Shown one piece after another: positions 43,875-55,900 of a stretch of 64,000 nt of DNA. The notes under the pieces were generated by a model, which saw only the letters and a program-made list of their open reading frames with translations, did not search any database and was not told the DNA's origin. Each line of letters begins with the position of its first letter. Position 1 is the first letter of the stretch. The DNA comes from Schizophyllum amplum. Lineage: Eukaryota > Basidiomycota > Agaricomycetes > Agaricales > Schizophyllaceae. The translations under genes and the position numbers were made by a program. Where the stretch lies: contig VDMD01000054.1 of NCBI GenBank assembly GCA_007026445.1, forward strand, positions 62,001 through 126,000, written 5' to 3'.

Positions 43875-44984
43875 TCACCGACCCATTTGGTCCTTCTCAC
43901 GCTTTGGACGTGTCTGCTTTGCACGGTCAGCTCGATCTTGATTGACTTGCTCCCGGAATCGGTCATTTGCCTCACGGGTAGATCCGCGCTGCTGTTGGTA
44001 CAGGAGGTTGATGTGCGCCTGCAGCCCCTCACGCGCGGTATAGAGAGGCTCCCGCCGCTTGTGCTCTGGCTCCCGTTCTCCCTGTTCGATGGCAGCGAGC
44101 TCGGCTCTCAGTGCGACTGCGTCGCATCGAGTCTTGTTGAGCTCGAGATCGAGGTCATCGGACTCTTTGTGCAACCTTGAGACGCACTTCGTCGGCCTCA
44201 TTCGGCGCTTGCTCGTGTGATTCGTTCTCGATTTTCTCCTCGACGCTATAGCGGCTGCGCTTGAGCTTCTCAATTTCACGGATGACACGCCGCTCTCTTT
44301 TCCAGGTAGGCATAGCGGCGTCCTGGGCTAGCTACTCGAGGTGTCTGGGTGGCATGTAGGTCTCAGGTTACTCCAATAGTTGCAAGACTTACTCGATGTG
44401 CGCAACAGGCTCAGCGGTGGACTCGAAGGCGACCTTGACTCGATTCTTGACCTACGCGTTTGTTTATCAAAATGCTTTCCATGAAGTAAGTACTCGCTTA
44501 ACGCACCGGTAGCTTTTTCTGCATGCGATGTTTGACATTCTTCAACTCCTGTTCGATCTTGATACGCGAGACCTGGTCCTGCTGGTGCTGCCCACGGATG
44601 ATATCTAGCCTGGCGCGTATTTGTGACATCCGGCGCAGGCTTTCGGTCTCGCTGCTGGCTACTGTCATGCTCTGGGCCCGAACGACCTTCTGCAGCAGCC
44701 CTCAGCGCAGAGTGGCCAGTGCGTGACACCACACGCAGACGTACCAGCTTCTTTTGCAGGTTGTCTACTCTGCGATATATGCCTGCTTGTCCGGCTTGAC
44801 GCAGAGATGCGGGAACTCTGCGAGCGTGTTTGCGCTCCCATTGGTTGAGGGAAACGCGATCTTCTTCCTCGTATTCGCTTCGCCTGAGGGACCCGATCTG
44901 GCTTATTGTGCGGGCATTGTGGTGGGCTAGATATCCACCTGCTTGGGGCGGACGAACAGAGCCAAAGGGTGACTTCGTTGTCAA
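43875..44984 (-). CDS. Coiled-coil protein, unrecognised
   Basis: Multi-exon minus-strand gene that I cannot assign. The start is the Met at 44984 (MTTKSPFGSVRPPQAGGY). Exon 1 continues YEEEDRVSLNQWERKHAR, then SLRQAGQAGIYRRVDNLQKK. Next come SETESLRRMSQIRARLDI and VSRIKIEQELKNVKHRMQKK, then VKNRVKVAFESTAEPVAHIE, then MPTWKRERRVIREIEKLKRS with SVEEKIENE. The last part is ESDDLDLELNKTRCDAVALR, AELAAIEQGEREPEHKRREP, LQAHINLLYQQQRGSTREA and ends RPKREKDQMGR. Most of the length has heptad-like spacing, so it is a long alpha-helical coiled coil. Exon joints were judged by eye and the joint near 44170-44330 is unsure. Possible roles include cytoskeletal or intracellular-transport scaffolds, but nothing is diagnostic. 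Confidence 0.5.
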
Positions 44985-45426
44985 GAAAAGAGTGCGAGAA
45001 ATGAGCGAGATACTGCTGTGCGAGGAAGGCGTAACTTCCGATCCTCGTGTTGGACCCGTGGACGGAGGAAGTCTGTCCGGCTTACCGTCAGAAGTGATAC
45101 GCTCAAGCGCTGCATCACTGTGCCATCGCGCCGAGAGCCAAGATCAAGTGGGCGCGCTTCTATATGCGTTCGACTCACTTTGAAGTCGAACATCCCCGGC
45201 GATCCCTTCACAGATCAAGATCATGACTGATTGAAAGTGCTTCGCTAGCGATAAAACAACAGACATAACATTGCCCGTATATATAGTCTAGAGTATCGTC
45301 AGCTACGATCGTCGGAGACCATACTGCACGCACACAAGTACCGGTCAACTTCAAGTGCTAGTGAATCGGGACATGCAGATCTGGACCCGAAGAGCAGTGC
45401 TACTGAGGCGGGGCGTAAGCTTTAAT
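44985..45426. other. Intergenic stretch
   Basis: 5' flank of the coiled-coil gene and 3' flank of the F-box gene, both minus strand. No feature recognised. Confidence 0.4.
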
Positions 45427-47141
45427 TCATGGAATTGTACGAGTCAGACGCACCAATAGACTAGTCCAATATTCGATCTCGACGTGCACCTCCGGGCGTA
45501 GGCAGTGCAGTCTCTTGACGAGGTAATCGTACACAGGGCCCACTTCAATCTTGATGACTCCGAAAGGTAGGCCGACGCGTAGGAGTCGCAATGACTCTCC
45601 ACAGCCAGGAGGACCGGCTCGTGACTTGACGGCGCGATACAGCTCCTCGGTGGCGAGGCGCGTGGTGTCTTCGCACGCGGCACCCGCAATCTTTGTGTCG
45701 GAGAGGTCGAGGGTTTCGAGATGTGGCAAGATAGCAAGCTCGGCATCAAGTCGAAGGCCGGCGAAGAACCAGTGGTGCATGTAGCAATCCTCAAACCGAA
45801 GTGTGCGGAGCGATGAGAGGCGGGCGAAAACGGATGTCATGTTATAATCACCTCGCTCAGTCTGTCCGGGATATTTCCGGGTCATGCAGAATGCTCCCAA
45901 CGTCAGGTCGGTCAAGGCAGGCATGTGGTCTGCAAGCGCCAGGAGTTCGCTATGGTAGTCTTCGCAGTACCAGTCGGCGCCAGTAGCGCTCAGCCTGAGC
46001 TTTGTCAATGCCGGGTAATGTGTCAAGTCGAAGATGGCCGATGGGAACTCCATCAACTCCAGATTGAGGTCCTCAAGCATCGAGAACACGGTCACAGAAT
46101 TCTTCAGCCCCTCAGAGATGTGCCCCATGCCGATCCCCGATAAATCTGCTTTTCGCAGTCCAGTGCAGCCGAGGAAGACAGTGCCAACCTCATCATAATC
46201 CGTGAAATTGCCCATCGACAAGACCTCCAGCTGGAACCACGGAAGAGGAAAGCCAACAGACAATTTCTCATCTGTAAGATCGTACAAGTTTTGCAGGACT
46301 ACGGTTCGCAAATTTGGGCAATGGGCGGTACTCGGAAGCGCATCGGTCACTATCCTCGAGTTGGGATTGTCCGCCTCAAAGTACGCGAGTTGCGAAAAGG
46401 AAGCACCAGGGTGAAACAGCGACTCCATTACGTCGAGTTGACATAGTGCATGCAGAGTGAGCTTTCCCACTTGAGCAGAGAGCTCTGCCGTACCGCTCGC
46501 CGCGAACAGAGGATATTGAGGTATCGGGGATTTCTGTGTTCGCTTGTCTTTCGACAGTATACGGACGTCGAGAAGGAGGGGCGATGCTCGCGCGAACCAT
46601 GCCACAATCTGCTCCCAATGGTCTCGATTTTGCGCGTAAGTCCTGGTCACCGTGAGGCAAGTCCACAGTCTTGCAGCTCCAAAAGCGACTGCGCGCCATC
46701 GAGAGCATACATGACTGACGATCATGACCGACTCTTTCGAATCGTCGTCAATCTGGCAGCAGGCGAAGACCTCCGCGAGCAGCTCCGAAGGCAAGCGCCG
46801 CACCGGAGACGCAGATGCGTATCGCAATGCGTGAAGCTCGACCGTAGCCTTCCTCTCCGTAGCTTCATTCTCTTGAAGAAGAGCACGGAGGCGATCGATT
46901 CGTATGCGGAGGTCGCGAACTTGTTCTGTCCTCTCCTGGACCAGGCCTGGGATCAGCACGGCCTGTATCGCAGTCGGCTGTTCGTTACAAAAGATGTTGT
47001 GCAGCAGATTCTCATCCAGCTATACAGTAAATGTACAGGCTTAGCACTCGTAGACGACACCGTCGAGACTTCACGCACCACAGCTGCCTTTGGTATGACG
47101 GTGTCATCGAACAGCGTTGCCTCGTGCATCTTCTGCAGCAT
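45427..47141 (-). CDS. F-box/leucine-rich-type protein
   Basis: Full-length basidiomycete F-box protein of about 540 residues, an SCF ubiquitin ligase adaptor by family. The start is the Met at 47141 (MLQKMHEATLFDDTV; a second Met four codons on is possible). A short first exon ends IPKAAV, and an intron joins it to LDENLLHNIFCNEQPTAIQA. The long second exon gives a coiled helix (VRDLRIRIDRLRALLQENE), the F-box (VRRLPSELLAEVFACCQID, then IVSHVCSRWRAVAFGAARLW), and then leucine-rich strands: CPNLRTVVLQNLYDLTDE, MLEDLNLELMEFPSAIFD, YPALTKLRLSATGADWYCED and LPHLETLDLSDTKIAGA. It ends LLVRLTRTIP at 45427. There is no frame break, unlike the related gene at 28.4 kb. The ligase target is unknown. 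Confidence 0.88.
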
Positions 47142-48301
47142 GTTATGCCAGCCTGTGAATTCCAGCTAAGGCCATCGCGAAAAATGTCGAAAGTATATCT
47201 ACCTTTGCCTTGAATATAATTGCGGCAAGGCCCGCGCCGGTCCGATCACGCGTGATATCGCAGGCCGCCACCTTTATCTCGCTTTATACACTAAACAATG
47301 CATTGGGGGCTACTATAAAGCCCATATGCTCATTGTGAGTCCTTATCTACCATGGTAAAGAGGCCTGGCTGGCATATATGACACGGTAAGGCAACCCAGC
47401 CGCCAAGCTAAGCGCGACGGCAGCGTCTACGGTGAAGTTTGTGATCTCACCACCGATGACTCTGTACCTTCCTATCGAGGCCTCGGGTCGCGTCAGATAT
47501 AACATATATATTATTGGAGCAAAAGTAAGTACTTAGTTATGTAGGAAGACGCGCAAGGGGTTTGAGACACGCGAATGGGCGTAAGAAAATTTTGGAACAT
47601 CTCGGGAACGTAGAGAATCGAGATGCGATGCGCGGGGTCATACACGGGTTGGAGGGATATACGGCCAAGGGGTTAGGCCGCGCGAGTCGCAATTGCGCTA
47701 GAAGAACGCGACGCAGCTCGCGTGCATGGTGCGGACATAGCGCGCAATGGTGGTAGAGGGAGACCTCGGGGACGGCGTCCATAAGCGTTGTTATCGATGT
47801 GTCTTGTCATTGAGGTATATAGTAGGGACAATCTGTGCAGGGGGGCAGGAGGGTTGGTGCGAGGGAGAGCACATCAGCACCTGTGAGTCGTGACTTAGTG
47901 GCGCTATCGGCCTGCGCTCATACTAGCGCGCGTGTCCCGGCACCATCGCCGCGCCCTCTGAGCCCGACCTAAGGCAATACCGCGAAGACCCGGTACAGCA
48001 GATGTGGAGGTGAGATACAGCGCCTAGCCATCGAAAGCGCGACGCGCGGGACGCATGTGTTATTCTGTTTTCGCCAGTGTGGCCGCTGGCGGGCCGCACT
48101 GACACGAGGAACGCGCCATACATTTTCAATCGCGCCGGCTGTAATGTGAAAGTAAGTCACAAAGCGCGAGCTAGGTGTACGACGCACCTGTGGCGCATTC
48201 GAACGCGCTCGCAAATGGCGGGAGTCGAACGAGGACCGCAATGGGGGGAACAGGCAAGGAACAGGCGGCAGCGTCACGGGGGCGCGAAGTCCAGGAATTG
48301 A
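47142..48301. other. Gene-poor stretch
   Basis: 5' flank of the F-box gene, then AT-rich sequence with palindromic AT runs near 47330-47520. Open frames are short and unconvincing. Confidence 0.4.
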
Positions 48302-48359
48302 TGACGTCAATTCCCAGAGTTCGCGACCACATGATCCATCCGCCCTCGATCGTATAAAG
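48302..48359 (+). promoter_or_regulatory. CRE-like site plus TATA box
   Basis: A perfect cAMP-response-type palindrome (TGACGTCA) at 48302-48309 is followed 44 bp later by TATAAAG at 48353-48359 and a pyrimidine-rich leader (CTCCCTCTTTTTCTCTCC). This is promoter-like, but the first ATG (48464) opens only six codons before a stop. Confidence 0.4.
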
Positions 48360-50380
48360 CAGCGACGTCCACAATCGGAGCATCTCCCTCTTTTTCTCTC
48401 CTCCGCTCATCATCAGCATACCTCTTTTGCTTTCAAGAGATTGTGACCGACTGTGCATTCCAGATGTCCGCCTCTAGCTACTAAGCCGTCGACTCTCGAT
48501 CCGCATCCGTCGTACTTACCTCCTCGCCTTGGGCATTGTCCAGGAGAATGGCCCTAGGCCATTGACTCCACCCTCTCACTCCAGCTGTTCGGAGCTGGAG
48601 TCGGAGCCTGTACCATCAACGAGCCTCTGGAACTTGTCTGGAACGACACGCTTCAATCGAGCGCGAGCAAAACGCCGGTTTGGGCGCAGGCGATGGGCGG
48701 TCTCCTAAAGGCGTCTCGGGTGCAAGACCAATATCATCGATCCTCTTATGGGCGCAGGGCAAGCCGCACTCGCGCATCGACGAGTACGCTCCATCTTTCC
48801 CCGTATTCGAGCGCATATACCAGTTTCGGCGGCCGACGATCCCGTCTCTTGCCATATCCTCATCACTCAAGAGACCATGCAGGCGGATCCGGATATTGTG
48901 GCTACTGGCTACGGCTTCAACAACGAAGGGCAGACAAAGGAGGGACGCAAAGGTGCGCATATATGCACTTGATATTCTGGTTTCTTACTCCCACAGATAT
49001 CCCCCTGTAAAAGGTCTGCAATGGCATCATGGGGCACGTTCCAGAGTCCCTGCCCCCCACCACAACTTCCGAAAAGGTCATCCTTGCGAAGGCACGTGCA
49101 TACAGCCGTTCGATCCACCATTTCCTCGTGCTGAGCAGCCACTGCAGTCGGTACTCAGCGCCGCTGACGACGAGGGCGCTGACAGAGCAGGTACGCGTTG
49201 CCCCTCCGAGGTCTTGACGAAGACGTCACCTCTCTCGAGGTCGAACGCGGAGGCGAGCGAGCGAGAGTCGCCCGGAACAGGCCGGGACTAAGAAGGCGAG
49301 TCACCCCTTTTTTAGCCCCGGAAGAAGGAGGCGAGGACATCGCCCTCTTCTCTCGAGGTCGCCGGGACGAAGATCGAGAATTGCCCACTTTCGAGGACGA
49401 AGGCGGGGGCTGCGAGAGTCGCCCGTTCGATTAGGAGCGAGTACGTCATCTTCTCTCGAGTCGGACGACGGCGAGCGAGGACCTCGCCTCTACGTCGCCC
49501 TCTTCTCGACCCTCCGGACAAAGGCGAGCGACAGTCGCCCTCTATCTCGGGTCGGCCGGTGAAGGCGCTGCTCCTCATTTGCGAGGTGTGGGACGCGTCT
49601 GACGTGTATCGCGCTGATTACAGTCTAGATGCGTGACGTATCCAACTGCGCCGGCCGCCTTGCTCGAAGGCGACTACACTTTTGATATGGTACCAGCCGT
49701 TCCAGAACATGCATGCCACGACGATTTCGTTGACGGCGTCACGCTCGACCTGTAAGTGACCGCTTTTGATCGCCACATATACTGACATATTGTGCAGATC
49801 CATCCCACAAGGGCATTATCCAACCCCGTCTTCCTGATCCTCGAGGTCTCGAAGGAGCACTCTGTTGACCAAGCGTCCCCGACAGGATCCTATGTGCGTC
49901 ACTGCGGTGAGTATTGGTTACGTCGCGATGCATGTTCGTCTCATTCCCGCCCTTTGTACCCATACTAACTTTGTTTCTCAGGCGCGTTTTGCATGCATCG
50001 CGGTCACGGATCAGACTGGACTGTGCACGTGTCCTACTTGAAGTCATGACCGAACTCCTTGCCTTGACGAGGACGACCCCGATGAGTGGGTCGAGGAGAT
50101 ATATTGCCGGTAGAACATGTGCGTATCACGCTGTTCATAGGCCCTAACTAACGGCAGCCTAGGGTCACTTTTGAGATGCCCGAAGACGGCGAGGCGCGGG
50201 CAGTCAAACGGGCTGCAGTCAGGCGTGCGGAGGCGGCGGCCCAGGCTGTCTCGTTTTCTGTGTCTCCTGTTGTTCTCTTGCTCTTTACCATGGCTCTTTT
50301 GCTACGACGTGTTTGTAACGCTCATCAACGACTGAATTCATTGTGTTTTCCTCCTCTACTGGCTGGTCCCGAGTGAACAC
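48360..50380 (+). other. Unresolved, possibly decayed gene region
   Basis: Several in-frame stretches look protein-like and are bordered by good splice sites, but I could not join them into one gene. Examples are LFGAGVGACTINEPLELVW near 48600, SCHILITQETMQADPDIVAT near 48850-48910, HDDFVDGVTLDL near 49715-49750 followed by a GTAAGT donor, IHPTRALSNPVFLILEVSKE near 49800-49860, and EMPEDGEARAVKRAAVRRAE near 50170-50240. I do not recognise a family. Either one gene with many introns or a pseudogene is possible. The middle part contains a minisatellite. Confidence 0.3.
49190..49570 (+). repeat. Degenerate minisatellite of GAGTCGCCC-type units
   Basis: Irregular repetition of motifs such as GCGAGAGTCGCCCG, TCGCCCTCTTCTC and TCTCGAGGTCG over about 380 bp, alternating between purine-rich and pyrimidine-rich halves. 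Open frames here are by-products. Confidence 0.55.
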
Positions 50381-51180
50381 GAGAGCCCGGCCACCTCACA
50401 TGGGTACCCCGTCTGCATGTAGGGGCGGGAAAGCACTGCCCGACCTTATAAAGAACACAAGGCGAGATAAATGAGACAATGCCTTATATAAAGCATAGCG
50501 GCCTTGTCGCCCTTACAGTGATTTGTGAGGGTTTATCGCGCATTATAGCAAAAGTCAGTTCATTTGTATAAACATACAATATATCGCGAGATTATATACA
50601 TTTGTGAGCGATACAGGGCATTGTCCGCTTGTATCACGCGTGAAACCCAGTGGGAAACGCATCTAGTCCACTGAACTCCTTTCGACTCCAATCTTGTTTT
50701 GCCTTGCGAGTAGATTGAAGTTCAGTAGCCTCCGAAACGCGTATATTTTATAAACTCGGACAAACGCTGCTCGACTGACATATACTCGCATCAATTCAGT
50801 GCCGACCGCTGATGGGGCCTGCGCTGGGCCTGCGCCTGCATATATTTCTCCAGTTTCTGGTAAATTGGCCCAGATCACATTATGTATGCAGAAATCACGT
50901 ATATTCAATTAATTCTACTACAGCCTACTACAGCGAGGTGCTAGTATAAGCTACAGGCCACGGTACATGGGTATCATGGGGTCGGGCAAGGCAGAACGAA
51001 GTCGTGCAGGTTTATGTAGAAGGGATATAGAAAAAGCCTGATAGTGGTACTGTAGTTAGTATCATGGCCAAGGTAGGTTCGAAGCACGACGTACGTGAGG
51101 CCCTTGTTGCACATGTCAAGTTGTCTCATACTAGGTCGGCCAGCTGCAGCAGTCGGTGTTAGCATCGTGAGCGAACCAGA
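50381..51180. other. AT-rich gene-free stretch
   Basis: Low GC compared with the rest of the window. Short partly inverted blocks occur (GACAATGCC near 50475 and GGGCATTGTC near 50620), which could be ends of a short non-autonomous element, but the match is too short to claim. Confidence 0.35.
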
Positions 51181-51289
51181 TGCTGGGCGGGAGCCTCACC
51201 GGACAGGGCACTGGCTGTGCCGGTCAGAATGCTGCAAGCAGCGCGGTCGACACACAGCCTGGAGAGTGCGCTGGTGGACATCAGCTACA

Positions 51290-51545
51290 CGCAATACGGG
51301 GGAAGCAACGGCGGCAATGGGGGGAGAAGGGGGCGTCGGGGAGAGAGGGGTGCCGTGGAAGGGGCGCCGAGGGCATCCGAGGCGACGCCGACGACAAGGG
51401 CGATGGGGCGACGCCGATGACGAGGACGACAAGGGCGATGGGGCGACAACGACGACGAGGGCGACAAGGACGACACCGGTGACGAGAGCGACGGGGGCAG
51501 CAGGAGCGGCGGGGACTATGGGGGCGACAGGAGGCAGGCAGAGCG
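51290..51545 (+). repeat. Purine-rich GGGCGAC-type minisatellite
   Basis: Repeating units near GACGACAAGGGCGATGGGGC with strong strand asymmetry: the plus strand is almost all G, A and C with runs GGGGGGAGAAGGGGGC and GGGGAGAGAGGGG. The unit varies between 15 and 36 bases. All frames are open because the repeat lacks T. Confidence 0.7.
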
Positions 51546-51915
51546 GAGAGAACATGAAGGTAAGGACGAAGCTGCGTACAAGGACGCGTCGCTCATTTGG
51601 CAAGTCAAGTTTCCCACGGTGGACTTAGCGTCGAGAACGCATTCGCTATCTCGCTGCACAACTTTGACTCGACAAAACGGCCCACTGGACAGCAAAGTAA
51701 GAAGGCACTGAAAAAAAAAAAGTGACTTCCGACCCCGTTGCGACCAACCTCTGGCACCGACGAAACACCGGATGAAACACCTATCCTTGAATTCAGTTGA
51801 AAGGCATCGAAACGGATAGATTTCAGCAGAAATCATAGAAACGGATAGACTGTGGTTTAAAGCGCTAGATGCGTTTCTCACTGGGCGTGAAATCCGGGGC
51901 GTTTTTTTCGCGATG

Positions 51916-52735
51916 AGTACAAAATCGGAGACCATTGCGGTTTTTTGGTCACTCGCTTACATAAGTGTCCCACGCTGCCCCTCGCGCGGTGCGACAGCAC
52001 GGCGCTGAACCAGTGGCCCCCTCAGAATACAGTTGGTCCCTCTGCCCGCTGTGAACAAACATGATGTGCCTACATATGAGACAGGAGAAGGCCGTAGCGT
52101 TGATACAGCGCTGGGCCGCTGGCCACCACGTGCTCGGCTGCAGGCCCACTCGTCTTCCATCCTGCACGACATGACGGGACCGCCAGCCAGTTCGAGCTGC
52201 AGGTAATATACTCACGCAGATACTATGCCTCATCGGGTCTTTGACGATTCTGAGCAGAATCGTCAAACTCCCGGGAAACCCCCCTATATGGACCGATTTT
52301 CTTCTAGTAAAAAATCTAGGCTAGGTTTCCATACTCCCTCTATCCGATGGTGCTATTTCTCCTGCGTGAAAATGAGAGAAAGACGACAGCAAGTGGGAGG
52401 TGATGCCAGCACGCGGCTGATGGCCATCAATTCGTCCTCCCGCGGCTCTCAGCACAATCCTTCGAGTTCCCGGCCACGAAATTAGCACCGTTGGATAGCC
52501 AGCATTCGAAAACGGGCCCTACAAATTTTTCCGGGCAGAATTGGACCACACGAAAGGGGTTTCCCGGGAGTTTGACGATTTGAGCAGAATCGTCAAAGAC
52601 CCGGTGAGGCATAGTAGAAGGCCACTGGGGTCAATGGACTCGCGCTGCACGACGCTTGCGCCTGCCTCGGGGCGGCGTGGGATACTTATGTCAGCGAGTG
52701 ACCAAAAATTTCGAAATGGTCTCCGATTTTGTACT
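51916..52735. mobile_element. Fold-back (MITE-like) element, 820 bp
   Basis: The two ends are inverted copies. Left reads AGTACAAAATCGGAGACCAT, then GGTCACTCGCT.ACATAAGT and CCCACGC.GCCCC; the right end read backward is the same with a few changes. The match continues inward: CCTCA.CGGGTCTTTGACGA, TCGTCAAACTCCCGGGAAAC and CTATCC.A.GGTGCTA occur in the left half (52224-52365) and inverted in the right half (52472-52616). The left arm carries about 205 bp (52011-52215) with no partner in the right arm. The loop is about 105 bp. There is no coding capacity and no clear target-site duplication. Confidence 0.8.
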
Positions 52736-52982
52736 TAGCTGTCGTGTGCAAGCCAGGTTTCTTACCTCAGGGCCCAGAGACTGTGGGTCCTATGTCGGCG
52801 GTAAAGATGAGCTTGACAAAGGCGTTCTGGACAACAATGGATTCGCCCGAAAAGGCAAAGACAAACAAAGCTAAAGCGATCCCGTGACCTCCTGCATTCT
52901 AACTTCAACTGTCGCGGGCGCTTGTCAGGCAAGTTGACCATAACGTCTTGGACGACTTCGGCCCTGCAGGACGTCGGACACG

Positions 52983-55900
52983 ATGTCCAGCGCTCTCCAC
53001 TCGATGGCCGACTTGTCCATCGCGCAGTCAGCACATCCCGACTTCTCTCTTGGGTCCATATCGTCCGGATTCTCGACTCCGGCGAGGAAGACAAATGTCA
53101 GAGTACCGTCCACCACATCTCAAACGACAGCCCCTTCCTCTGCTCTGGTGTCGACACCTTCTCCACCACCGGCATCCAGGAGAAAGACCCGGCAATGTCA
53201 CTGTCTCGTCGGCTGAGCGCTCTGAACGATCACGACGACGATGTCCTCGAGGAGGATGATGTTCTGGGCACTCCCGGGGCGAGGAAGAAGGGAGACGTCG
53301 GTCCGGAGACACCCATGCCTGTACGGTCGGCGAAGCGATCAGGGAGGGCGAGCAAGGGTGCGCCGCTAACTCTGCGAGATCAAGAGAAGGTGCGTGTCAC
53401 AATCTCACCTCAATGCCTCATGCTGATACCTATACAGCACATAGACTCCCTAAAGAAGGAAAACTTCAACGTCAAACTACGCGTTCACTTCCTCGAGGAA
53501 CGTCTTGCTCAGCTCGCTCCCGACCAAATGGACCAGGCTCTCAAGCAGAACATCAACCTCAAGATCGAAGTCCAGAATCGCGGTCTCGAAATCAAGAAGC
53601 TGAAGAAGCTCGTACTCGAGCTCGAACGTGAACTCGAGCGCCTCCAAAAGGGTCACGGCTCTTCACGCTCGCGCGAGCGCGAGTTGGAGGAGAAGCTCGA
53701 TGAGCGCGACCGCGAGATCAAGGATCTACGGCGGAAGCTACGGGAAGGCCGAAGTGACGGTGACGCGATGCGTGAGCTGGAGAACCGCAACGACGAACTT
53801 GAGGCGGAGCTTGGTGACATGCGCAGTCTTCTCGAGGACAATGTCGAAGAGATCAACCGTCTGCGTGTGCTTCTCGAGGGCGGCGGCAACGTGGACGCGC
53901 ATCGTAGACTGGAGGAGCTCGAAGGTGTCAACGAGGATTTGCGTGCCCAACTCGATGAACACGCCGACGTCGTCGCACAGAGAGAGGACGAACGGGAGGA
54001 CCTTCTTGACGAAATCGAGCGCCTCCGCTTGCAGATCGAGGATCTTCAGCGTAGAAGGGAAGCCGAGTCGTACGAGCGCTCGCAAAGTCGTGCTCAGGTG
54101 TTCGAAGAGCGTGAGGAGCGCGAAGCCGTCGAGGACAACTTGAGCGCCATGAAGGACAACTCGCGGCCGTCATGATCGAGCTGCAGCAGAAGGAGGACGA
54201 ACTCGAGCTGAAGGACCGGGAGATGATGGAGATTGAGGCCGACTACAAGCGCCAGATTGATGACCAAGATGGCGAGTGGCGAGAGGAGATGGAGGAGGCG
54301 AAGGGTCAAGTCGAGGAGTTGCGCGACGTATGTGAACCGTCATCCATCCCCGTCTTCGCTGATCTTTCTCCTCTCCGCGCAGGTTCTTAACGAGCGCGAG
54401 TCCGAGTGCCGCGATCTGCGCATGAGTCTGACGGAGCTCGAGAACAACACGAACGATCTGCACTCCAAGTTTGAGATCACATTCGCGCACCAGGAGGAGC
54501 AGCTCCAGAGAAGGAAAAGGAGCTGCAGTCGCTACAAGCGGCCTTCGACGATCTGAGCGACAAGGTCTACCAGCTGGAGGACGAGAATGATCGTTTGCGC
54601 GAAGATGCTGAGCGCCAACATGAAGAGGATGCTGTCGATCGTGAACGTCTAGAGGCTGTCTGCGCGGGCTTGAAAGACGTATGTCATTTGTTCTGACTTC
54701 CATGTAACGGGGGCTAACCGTATTCTTCCAGAAAATCGCCCACTTGAAAGACGAGCTGCAGGATATGACTGACGCTCATGATGCTGCGATTCAGCAGGCC
54801 CACGATCATCGCGCACAGCAGGAAGAGCTTGCACGGCATATTGAAGACCTTGTCGCCGAGCTGCAGAAAGAGCGAGCTGCCCATCAGGATACTCTAGCGG
54901 CGCTGGACAGAGCCGAGCAGGAACACGAGAACGCAATGCGTCGAGAGCATCGTGCGCTCGAGAGCAAGGAGAGCGCGCTTAACAAGACCAACGCCGACTT
55001 GGCGCGAGCAGAGTCCTTGCTATCACAACGCGAAGCTGACCTGGAAGCTGTGCAACAAGCGCTGCAGACTCTGGAGGCTGAGTCGAAGCGCCTCGGCGAG
55101 TCGCATACTACCGCACGCTTCTCGTTGCAGCTTGAGGTGGATCGCCTCAAGCGTGACCTCGAGCGCCTCGAGGACGAGCTTTCGCGCGCGCGCAAGGACC
55201 TCGCCGACAAGGAGGCCCGCTCGTACGACCACAACTCCTCGCTTGACAGGCTACACGCCGAAAACCGTGATCTCGCGAGCCAGTTGGCGGCACAGACGCA
55301 GGCGAAAATCAACACGACCGAGAAGCTCGACGTCGCGCAGACCTCACTGAAGGCGAAGGAGGACGAACTCGTGGAGCTGCGGAAGCGAGTCCTCGAGCTG
55401 GAGACCCGTCTCAATAAGGAGCAGCGCGCTTTGCTCACCGGGGAGGCACAGTTCAGGGATCAGCTCACGGAGCGGAACACCCTCCTGCTGACGATCTACC
55501 AGTATATGGATAAGATCCTCGGCGTGGACAAGACCCCAGTAAGGATATGTACCTTCTATCACTTACTATTTCTTACTTTCTTTCGCAGAAGAAGAGCGGG
55601 CAGGCTGAGACCAAGCCATTTACCAACTTTGGTGTCTTCCACGACAACCTCATTACCCGCCTGAAGGCTCTCAGCCAGATTCAGCTTGACTTTGAGAAGC
55701 GGGCGAAGGAGGCGGAGAACCGCTTCGCCGATAAGCTGGTCGAGATGCGCAAGCAACTCGACAACCGCTGGAAGCAGATCGACAAGTTCGAGGCAAGCGT
55801 CAAGGTTGCAGCAGAGAGCAAGTCGACCTGGAGGCGGAAGATGGCCTCGAAGGATGGCGAGATTGAGGCCCTGAAGGTGAGCATATCTGCAGCGTTCCTT

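Noticed and set aside
50475..50635. Short terminal inverted repeats (GACAATGCC and GGGCATTGTC) as a MITE
   Set aside because: Match is only about nine bases with no further pairing.
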